Below, piece after piece: positions 55,833 through 64,000 of a stretch of DNA of 64,000 nucleotides. Below the pieces are notes generated by a model. The model was given only the letters and a program-made list of their open reading frames with translations. It did no database searches and had not been told where the DNA came from. Position numbers and translations under genes: made by a program. The stretch covers positions 8,014,327-8,078,326 of the forward strand of contig CP141137.1 of assembly GCA_035236585.1 (NCBI GenBank). The letters run 5' to 3'. The DNA comes from Warburgia ugandensis. Its lineage: Eukaryota > Streptophyta > Magnoliopsida > Canellales > Canellaceae. The first letter of the stretch is position 1; the number at the start of each line of letters is the position of its first letter.

Positions 55833-56912
55833 ATGGAGAACATCGATCATGAAATCCTCTTCAACATACTCCTTAGACTCCCCACCAGCTCTCTAGTGCA
55901 TTGCAGGTGCGTATGCAAGACCTGGAACACTATAGTCCAGGACCCTTACTTTGCCAACATGCACCTGATCCAAGCAATGGAAACTGGTAATCCTAGTTTC
56001 GTCATCCGAACCTTGGCTCTACGACAACGACCTAGATGGTACTTAGCGGACCTGGATCAGAAGACGCCACTGATACCTTTGCGCAAGGTTAGCAGAGTGA
56101 TGCACTCATTAAATGGAATACTCTGCATAAGGCCCTTATCCCCCTTACTTGATGTATACCTGTGGAATCCTTTTACTGGGGAGCGTGTGAGGTTGCCAGA
56201 GGAATCACCCGTCAGCTGCCAACTTGCAATTGGATTTGATGCTACAGCCAATGAATACAAAGTCGCAAGGATCACAGACGACTATAAACCTCCTATGAGA
56301 TCAACGATAATTGAGATTTACACGCTGGGTACGCCTTCATGGAGGATCATCGCAAATTCCCCTTACCCACTTTCAGTAGCATTTGTATATGCAAATGGAA
56401 CTCTTTATTGGAAGACAGATGTGCCCGCTCCCCATCCCAATACGCCAAGCGTCCCTAAACTCATCGTCTCATTGGACATGGAGACTGAGAAGTTCCACTT
56501 GATCACCTTTCCTGACATGGGCTCTATAACAGCCAAGAATTGGAAAAGAATGGCGTTGGCTATGCTGAGGGATCGTCTTGCTTTGATTGATTGTTCTAAC
56601 ATTCATTACATAGATGTTTGGGTAATGAAAGATGGCTCGTGGAGTATTGATATCAGAACTGCATGGCCTCTGCTTGGGGGAATTATCTCTCACCCAACAG
56701 TCCACACAAACAACTGTGAGATCTTACTTTTGCGCCACACAAAGGGTGTTGTTACTTACGACCTTAAGCGGAAAAAGTCCAAACTTGTTCGATTTGGTGG
56801 GATACCAGAAGGAATTTCGGTAGTACATGCTCATGTGGCGAGCCTCATTTCACTCAAGGCGACTGTAGGTGGTGCAAAAATGATAGCAGAACAGAAGAAC
56901 ATGAATAGCTGA
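55833..56912 (+). CDS. F-box protein with F-box-associated domain
   Basis: This is an intact single-exon gene of 359 residues. The start is set by an in-frame TAG two codons before the ATG (55827-55829). The F-box lies at about residues 4-45 (IDHEILFNILLRLPTSSLVH, CVCKTWNTIVQDPYFANMHL). It is followed by an F-box-associated region of the type seen in CPR1/CPR30-like proteins (GILCIRPLS..LLDVYLWNPFTGE near 94-118; IGFDATANEYKV; SWRIIANSPYP; YANGTLYW; LIVSLDMETEKFHLI). Such proteins bind SKP1 through the F-box and select substrates for SCF ubiquitin ligases; some restrain immune receptors. The substrate here is unknown. No signal peptide or membrane segment was seen. Confidence 0.92.
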   Translation: MENIDHEILFNILLRLPTSSLVHCRCVCKTWNTIVQDPYFANMHLIQAMETGNPSFVIRTLALRQRPRWYLADLDQKTPLIPLRKVSRVMHSLNGILCIRPLSPLLDVYLWNPFTGERVRLPEESPVSCQLAIGFDATANEYKVARITDDYKPPMRSTIIEIYTLGTPSWRIIANSPYPLSVAFVYANGTLYWKTDVPAPHPNTPSVPKLIVSLDMETEKFHLITFPDMGSITAKNWKRMALAMLRDRLALIDCSNIHYIDVWVMKDGSWSIDIRTAWPLLGGIISHPTVHTNNCEILLLRHTKGVVTYDLKRKKSKLVRFGGIPEGISVVHAHVASLISLKATVGGAKMIAEQKNMNS

Positions 56913-59205
56913 GCTCTCTTCTCTCAGAAAAAAGAAAATGGGAAAACAAAGGTGTGGTTGAATGATCACTAGTATTTGAGTCTAAAACCTATCTGTAGCT
57001 TTAATAAGTAGGCTATGAGGTGCTTTCTTTTTCTTTTAACTTATATCTGATTTCTGGGTCTAAGATGGACAGTTCTTCTTATGGTTGTTGCCTTATGTAA
57101 CAAATTATAGTTTGAATAATGATACTATTTGCTCTCTCAATTATCTTTTTGATTCAATGATGCTGCTTACATTTCAGCCAGTAGAAAGAATTAAGATTAT
57201 AGTGTCAATGTAGTGATAATTCTGTCGTCTTCTTGGGAAGACAAAGATGTTTTCCTCACAAGCTATACAACTTCATGCATGGTCAATTTGGGAGGCTGTT
57301 AGTTATATTCATGATGTGCTTGTAAGAGAAAATCTATCAAGACAGATTTGTTTCTGCTATGTCTATATCAAAAACTCTGTCTGTCCTAAATTTTATTAGG
57401 TAATTGAAGTAAAATCATAGGAATGACGTATAGTTCTCCCTAATAATATTCAATTTGTAACAGCCTACAAGTATTTACAGCAATTTAACACATGGAAAAA
57501 CACAGGGCATGCCCAAATGTTTGATGCTCCAAACTGCCTATCTTATTGCCATGTATGCAGAGGCCATGGCCCCAAAGATTGTTTTCGTTTCATGATCCAG
57601 GCCACTGTTATTCTTGAGTAGAATGGGCACAAATAAATTGTTAAAACATCAGCTATGACATCTTTACCTTGAGATATCATCTGTAAGATTTTTGGGTATG
57701 ACAATCTAGGATGAAGTCTGAAAGATGGGCGGTTGCTCACTGATCATGTGGAAGGCACCTGCACTAACAGTTACCAGATCATCTAGAAAGCTCATGCACT
57801 TGCAGAGGCTATATATTTTGTGATCTTTATTAAAACTTTTGTCATTTTTATCAGTTTAGTCTCTTGAATCTTAACTAAACTTAAGCTCAAATAATTTGAA
57901 GCACAAGCAGTGGCTTGTCCACCAATATTTCTACCAGTTCTCTACTCTACTAAGTCTGAAATAAGTCGATTGCAAAGCAATATCAAGAAGAGAGACTAGA
58001 TATATGGACTGCAGTGTCAAAGCAGATTAGCTATTGCGAATATCTACTTGCAAACCTTATAAAACTATCCCTAGTGCTTATGTAGTTTTAAGGGTTAATA
58101 CTAGACTTAGAGAACAACAGCTTTACCAATTTTCAATTTAGTACAATATGTGGTTCAAGATTCAACATGAAAAACATGGACTCAAAACAGGACCTGCAAT
58201 CACCTGTAAAGTAGAATCACAAATCTATTGCAATGATGTGCCCATCAAACCAAATCCATTGCACATGAAGTTTTAAACACGAGTACTTGGTTTATTTCGC
58301 AGAAAGTCCAATTTTCAACTTAGTCGGGGATTTGTTGATCCCAAGCCGAAGAACATGTGTTGATAGCTGGGTTACAGTCAATGACAAGTAAATAACAAAT
58401 CTAGTTGGAAACCTCTACTTGAATACATTACTGAACTAGCTCTAATGCACAAGTCTTAAATCAATTCATCAAAATTCACATGTCAATGCAGCATCTGCGA
58501 AGTTTGTATAACACGTGAACTAGTATACCATTAGCATTTTCTAGTGAATCATAGCTGTGTGTTTTGGGTGTTCATAAAAAAATTATGATCATCCAAACCA
58601 AGAACATTTCATAGAGCATATTGTTTTTGAGGGAGAGAGAAGTCTCATGGAGCATTGCTGCTGTTCTTGTTATAAATTCATGGAGCAGAATTGTTTCAAT
58701 GATTATTAAGGAAATTCATTGCTACTTAAGATATTGAAATTTGTCCAACATATTAATGTTTCTGAACCACTAATATATCCAGTTTAATCCATACAAAAAT
58801 TTATATATTCAGCTTCAAGCAATGGAAATGTGTAGAAGTAGTTGCATGTAAAGGTCAACTTAGCATCAATTTGAATGGACAATTTCTAGCAATCAGGTAT
58901 ATTTTGTCTGTATCAGATTGGGGTGGTGTCTGCAATGCAAGTTGGAGGAAACAATTTGTAGATGAAGTTAATGAGTCTACTAAAAGAAGCAATACCATCT
59001 TTTAAAGTACCAATGGCCTGAAACTACATAATAGTCTTGACTCTTGGGGAAGGAACTCGAACTAGCTACATATTTGCTTCTTATTAAGTAAACCCGCTTC
59101 TGTGGTCATGGGATTGCCACAAATATTGCTGCACCGTAAGCAAAAGCATTTTCCAGAACTGTCTGACCATATTGACGGATATTTCCAGCCTTCGATTGGT
59201 CTAGC
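56913..59205. other. F-box 3' flank and intergenic
   Basis: AT-rich. The 3' untranslated region probably ends within a few hundred bases. At 57543-57612 the minus strand reads NNSGLDHETKTIFGAMASAY and a few more residues to a stop, behind a possible acceptor (CTACTCAAG). That could be a last exon of an unrecognised gene but is unsupported. Confidence 0.35.
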
Positions 59206-59398
59206 TCAGGGAACCAAAGGGGCAGGTAGTAGTAGCAGCTTGTTCAAGGACAGCTGGGGCTGGATCGCCTGATCTTTTTCAGGTGCTATTGCAGTGAAGA
59301 TTCTTGTGAGTGGAACTGTCTTATTGTTGCAGGAGACTCTTGCAACATTATTTCCTGGGTCTGCAAGATATGCCCTTCTCTTTTGAGATTCGGCAGGG
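59206..59398 (-). other. Possible exon, unidentified gene
   Basis: Behind a good minus-strand acceptor (CTTCTTGCCACAG) the frame reads INPAESQKRRAYLADPGNNV, then ARVSCNNKTVPLTRIFTAIA and on to PAPLVP before a stop. It is protein-like, and no family was recognised. Nearby minus-strand runs, KDEFSGGYRYPVKDIGG near 59750 and QQKSMRETLLEQGIGVVFGK at 60421-60351, could belong to the same gene or its remains. Confidence 0.3.
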
Positions 59399-60350
59399 TT
59401 GATCTGTGGCAAGAAGCACAAAAAATGGAATTTTAGAGTGGCTAAAACTGCCTCCTACACCACCAAAAACTGCCCCTCACAACCTATAGAGGTGCCTGTG
59501 CTGGAGGATGCCAAAACTAACACAAAAAATCCCATCATTGTAGGTTTTACCCTTGCAAACCAACCACCTCCACAGTCATTTTTAAGATAGAAGACCCTGC
59601 TTCCACAGGTGTGTAAACTGTGTCTGTATTCATTTTGAAAGCAAAACATTCAGTCCTGGGGAGTATGTAAATTTTTTGCCTCCAATATCTTTAACTGGGT
59701 ATCTGTAGCCGCCACTAAATTCATCTTTGCTTTGCCTTTAAAGATTCATGGAAGGGGCAAACCTGTCCTTGTTTTCACTATTAGTGCAATTCTCAACAGC
59801 CACCTTTAGAAGCAAACATGTTTAGAAAAGATGAACCATAATGATACGGATAGAACATACATTAGGGAGAATTCATTCCCATCTATAACATTTATGAGTT
59901 AGTGTAAGCTGCATCTGGGCATGCTTTACTCTCAGGAAAATTCGTTATATAAGATTATATTAGGATTATAACACCAAACACTTTAATTGTTACATATATA
60001 ACAACTTCCAGATTTCAGTAGACATGGTAATCAGTATACTGGTATTTCTAGATTCTTTCATATGAAGCTATGTATCTGTCCTATTTGAACATGAAAGACG
60101 TTGCACATATGGTCAAGCAAATTGAGATTACGTCATTGAAATGTGGTCAATTTCAATTTTCCCACCGCGTCATTTAGAGCTAGTAACTCCATGGAATGGA
60201 TGACCTCATGCCCATCAGTGACACTGTGGCAGAAGTTAAACGCTTCAAGCCGCTCATTAAGATTGATAAACATTGAAATAACCTTTAGCATGTATTGCAC
60301 AAGAAAGGTTAAGGAACTTTCCTATGAAGTAATGACGAACCTTACTTCAC

Positions 60351-60421
60351 ATAGCAGCAGTCTTTCCAAAGACTACACCAATCCCCTGCTCTAACAATGT
60401 CTCCCTCATGGACTTTTGCTG
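60351..60421 (-). other. Possible small exon, unidentified gene
   Basis: The minus strand has a pyrimidine-rich acceptor (GGTTGACTTTGTGCAG), an open stretch reading QQKSMRETLLEQGIGVVFGK then TAA, and a donor-like GTGAAG or GTAAGG. Both splice signals and an open frame agree, but the protein family is unknown. Confidence 0.3.
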
Positions 60422-62592
60422 CTGCACAAAGTCAACCAGAGCAAGAGATATATGTGAATTCACAAACAAACAGATAGGGGCTTGACTGCTTAAATCCCTA
60501 TCATTCTATCTAAGTAGCACATAGGAAGTACTAGAGGAAATTAATTTAGGAGTATTACTTGCTAGAATCATGTTCCTTGCCTGCTATCCAAAACACCTAC
60601 TATTTTCGTATCAGACCCTATCTGTTAAGTATCTAAAATGGAATTTTTCTTTATACAAATCAAATGGTAACTCACTTTTTCCATCAAATCCATTTCTAGG
60701 GAAACAGGAGTTCAGAAAAAGTGTAACAAACACCAGAACTGATCCCAATAGGAAAAATAAAAAAGGGTGCGTCTTCACAGCAGTAACCTATAAATATATG
60801 GTGAAAAGTGATAAGAACAGTAAAAGTAAATAGTCATTATCCTGTACTTACGTATATAAAATAGTAACACGTGGGCCCTCAAAAGAAAACACAAGGTTTA
60901 TTGTATTGTGCTATAGTTAGAAAGGTCAGTCCTCTATAACTTTTTCCATGACCCCAGAATCATAATAGTAGTAAGAAATTTATCCGGTTAACTGAAAAGA
61001 AGAATAAAAAAATGAAGCAATCTTTCTCCAAGTCTCCTATGGGTTGAGATCTGATCAAATAAACCAAAATGTTATCTAAATTATGATCAATGACCTAGGT
61101 TGGTATGCTGCAGTTGTCTTTTTCGTCAGTGACTATGTTAGGGACACAATGTCAAAGTTGCAATGCAAAACAAGATGAGGTTTATCACTATTGGGTAATG
61201 AACATGGGAAGGAAGGTAACTCCAGAGAAAAAAAGGCTGTGTCAAGCCATCAGTCATAGGATCCAGAAGAACTCTGTTGACATGGGAATAACAATAATGC
61301 TCCTGCTGACCCAACAAATAATCTTTAGGTAAAATGGAAACAGCCATGCCTTGCAAACTGGTTTGGCAAGTTAGTTAAAGCTTCAATCTCTTCAAAGTTG
61401 TATTAACTAAGAGAACATGTGACAATGGAACTCTTGCCATTTTAGTAGCTTTTCTGTTTCTTCCATGCATGTATTATGAAATGTTTATTTGTAGAATGAA
61501 AAGCAACGGAACAGTCAAAGTTGCCCCAAAAGGACAGAAAACTTCAAAACAATTATGTATACAAATCAGAGTAGAAACATCTGACACAATTTAAAATGAA
61601 ATACATTTTAGGGAGATAGAAAACGGAGCTTGCCACGCACAAATTCTGGAGCATGATGATCTAGTCCCATTGCCATTCAACAAAAGTGAAATAACCCACC
61701 CAATACTTGCTGCAACAACTGCTTAATAGGGTTTTTTCCCTGATTTCCTCTCTACTTATCTAACTTGAGCTTGAACTCAAGAATATTTTTCTGTCTGAGG
61801 GAAAATACTGATTTTCAATGCCCAGTTCTCAGAAGAAAATACTGCAAACCAAGGAAGACAAACAAGAAAAAAGGAAAACAGACACCAGCAGAATCATAGA
61901 TTGAAAAGCACTTGCCTAGTTCCAATGACCAGTTCCTCTCAAAAAGAAACCTGTCTGAAAAGATATACTACTATCCAATATTCATGAGCCCAAAACATCA
62001 CAAAGGCCCAAAAGACAACAATGGGACAACACTGACCCAAGCCAAGGTAGAAAGAAAAATGCCAGTAGAACTGTTTACTCAAGGATTTATCCTGGCAATA
62101 TACTCAATCATATCTGTATCATGTGCTGTACTGAGTTTGCCTTTCAAATAAGTTCAAATCCAAAACTAAACATATCTTCAGGACCAACACATGTAACTGA
62201 AATGCACTCACACTACAGTTAGTGTGAAACAACCATGTTCCCCATTTACTTGAAAATATCATCGCATCTTTTGCTCATATCAAATACTTTGGCTTCTGAA
62301 CCTATTCATTCTAAAGATAGAGAAGATGAACAGTAATTGCCACTAGATTTATACGGAGTCAAATGATTAAATCAAGATAAATAGCAGTTGTTTGCCAAAA
62401 GTCATACATACTCCTAACTAGTAAACCCAAGCAATTCAACATGAATTTGCTTAAAGTAAATACTCAAGTTTTTGTAGAGTAATATGTAAATTGCAAAAAA
62501 ACTATTGATACTAGTGAAACCCACCAATCTTTGGGTCCAGAGAGTTACCCCCAGATTCATATTGTTCAGTAGGACCTATTGTGGTTCAGATG
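60422..62592. other. Intergenic, nothing recognised
   Basis: AT-rich with no convincing coding frame or repeat family. Confidence 0.4.
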
Positions 62593-62628
62593 TGTGACAC
62601 CCTGGGTTTTTATAAACCTTCTCCCAAA

Positions 62629-62676
<48 letters not shown>

Positions 62677-63846
62677 TGTTTTTAAGAAAAATAGACGGGA
62701 TCCCTGAAAATGAAAACTCAAAATCTTTAAAATTTGCGCAATGTTAAAAGAATTAACTAAAAATGAAAACCTTGGGGGTCAACCACATTCCACAACTGCA
62801 ACAATAAATAAATCAAATCCGGATATTCTGAGCATGCTCGATTTAAAACCACAATAATTACACAAGCTGAGTAAAGACAATAATAAATCAATTCAAAAAG
62901 CCACTAGGTTCTATCCATGATCACCACAACAACTACATATGTAAATAAACGTATACTACACAATGGTATGGGTCCAATCTATTCAAAATATGCAAACATC
63001 CAAGTAGAGTCCCAGAAGTCTAATATAAGTCTAAGAGACGGACACTAATCTATCTCTAAATACAAAAGGTAGTTAGTCCTCAGGTCCTCGCCTAAATCAA
63101 TGCTACTTCACCCGCTTTCCATTCCGGCTATCGTACTCCAAATCTGAGGCATTGCAAAACAAAGCAATGCCTTAGCAAGCTATGCTTGTGCAGGTGATTC
63201 ACATTTAATAATAAATACAAATAAAATCAAAAGGCGCTAAGTATCATAATAATGGCAAAATCTCATAAGACAAAAGTATACAAGGCATGTGAAACCTCAA
63301 CATCCATGATGGATAAATTGAGAAATCATGCGCTAAGCAAAATCGTCATTAAATTTGAATATCATAGCGTGCAATGCATGAAACTCATGGATACTCATCT
63401 CTCACTGTCACAAAAGTCTGTATTCACAGAACAAATAATACATGTCGTAATCATAGAAAGCCATGCATAAATAAGTCTTATGAGTGCCTCCATTGTACTC
63501 ATGGCGATGGCAAAGAGTACTCATTCCAACCCTGGGTCCCTCACGTGCAGCCCGCATCAATCTATTTTCCGATGAAAGCCTGACAACCAAAACTACCGAC
63601 CCGCCCTCAAATCTGTACAAGACCCAGCTTACCCCGTTTCACCTGATACAATCCAACCCTAGGTCCCTCACATGCAGCCCGCATTAGTCTATTTCCCGAC
63701 GGAAGCCTGTCTGCCCAAAATTGCCAGCCTGCCCTCAAATCAGCACAAGACCCGGCTTACCCCGCCTCACTTGATGGTCTTAGTTAAGATCTATTATAAA
63801 GTGTAATCCATCACATATCAAACATGGATACTCGTGAAATCAAATG
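62593..63846 (-). mobile_element. Family B LTR fossil, inverted partial copy
   Basis: It begins TGTGACACCCTGGGTTTTT, the reverse of the end of 31713-34761. It shares the block AAGCAATGCCTTAGCAAGC...TGTGCAGGTG with the reverse of ~34205-34255, and the GGGTCCC/GCAGCCCGCAT part with ~33700-33760. An AAT microsatellite (62630-62674) lies where copy 1 has a TTA run. It is cut at 63846 by a LINE end and leaves the window. Confidence 0.6.
63526..63775. repeat. Tandem duplication inside the family B LTR
   Basis: Two copies of about 125 bp begin TCCAACCCTGGGTCCCTCAC and TCCAACCCTAGGTCCCTCAC and share GCAGCCCGCAT, CCGA-G-AAGCCTG, and ACAAGACCC-GCTTACCCCG. Confidence 0.85.
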
Positions 63847-64000
63847 TCATCATCATCATCAAGACCTTATCCCAATTAGGGGTCGGCCACATGAATCTTG
63901 TTCCTCCATTCCACTCTATTAAATACCATGGCTTCATTTAGTCCCAAAGTGTTTAAATATTTCCTCACCACTTGTATCCACGTTCTTTTGGGCCTTCCCC
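63847..64000 (-). mobile_element. LINE 3' end running off the window
   Basis: CATCATCATCATCAAGACC then TTATCCCAATTAGGGGTCGG and the next ~120 bases are nearly identical to 10222-10380. The TGATGATG tail is longer here. It is the 3' end of an RTE-like LINE on the minus strand; its body lies beyond the window. Confidence 0.85.

Overview
This is a nuclear segment of a flowering plant: introns are long and AT-rich, microsatellites are frequent, Au-type SINEs are abundant, and solo LTRs, LINE pieces and an endogenous pararetrovirus are present. It holds plant-specific gene families (NPR, NPH3, plant AGO, F-box with an F-box-associated domain). I cannot name the species; nothing decides between a magnoliid-type and another angiosperm genome. 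Gene density is low, and only two genes look intact.

Layout. 1-8.6 kb: three related solo LTRs, a duplicated tRNA-like SINE, Au SINE pieces and a decayed NPH3/BTB gene fragment. 8.7-22 kb: the remains of one host ARGONAUTE gene (AGO2/AGO3-like). Its TATA box, RG-rich first exon, N domain, linker/PAZ and MID-PIWI parts are all still in order. A ~445-bp piece of its second exon has been amplified into nine tandem units. A LINE sits in the first unit and a 4.6-kb endogenous caulimovirid in the last. 22-35 kb: a graveyard of Au SINEs, LINE scraps and a nested pair of solo LTRs (a SIRE-like Copia LTR of about 2 kb holding a ~3-kb LTR of another family). 35.3-45.2 kb: an intact four-exon NPR3/NPR4-type salicylic-acid receptor gene with Au SINEs in introns 1 and 2. 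45.2-55.8 kb: repeat-rich, with LINE RNase H and reverse transcriptase fragments. 55.8-56.9 kb: an intact single-exon F-box gene. 57-62.6 kb: no recognised gene, but a few short coding-like segments on the minus strand. 62.6-64 kb: a second, inverted copy of the ~3-kb LTR family, cut by the 3' end of the same LINE family seen at 10.2 kb.

Functional reading. The NPR3/4-like protein is a salicylic-acid-responsive transcriptional co-repressor and CUL3-adaptor type protein. The F-box protein would be an SCF substrate adaptor. AGO2-type proteins act in antiviral RNA silencing, but the copy here is a pseudogene. The most unusual object is the exon-segment tandem array: each unit starts with the last bases of an intron, including the 3' splice site, and almost all units carry a stop or its derivative at the same codon. 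This suggests the piece was already dead when it was amplified. The pararetroviral fossil inside it is arranged as an inverted duplication.
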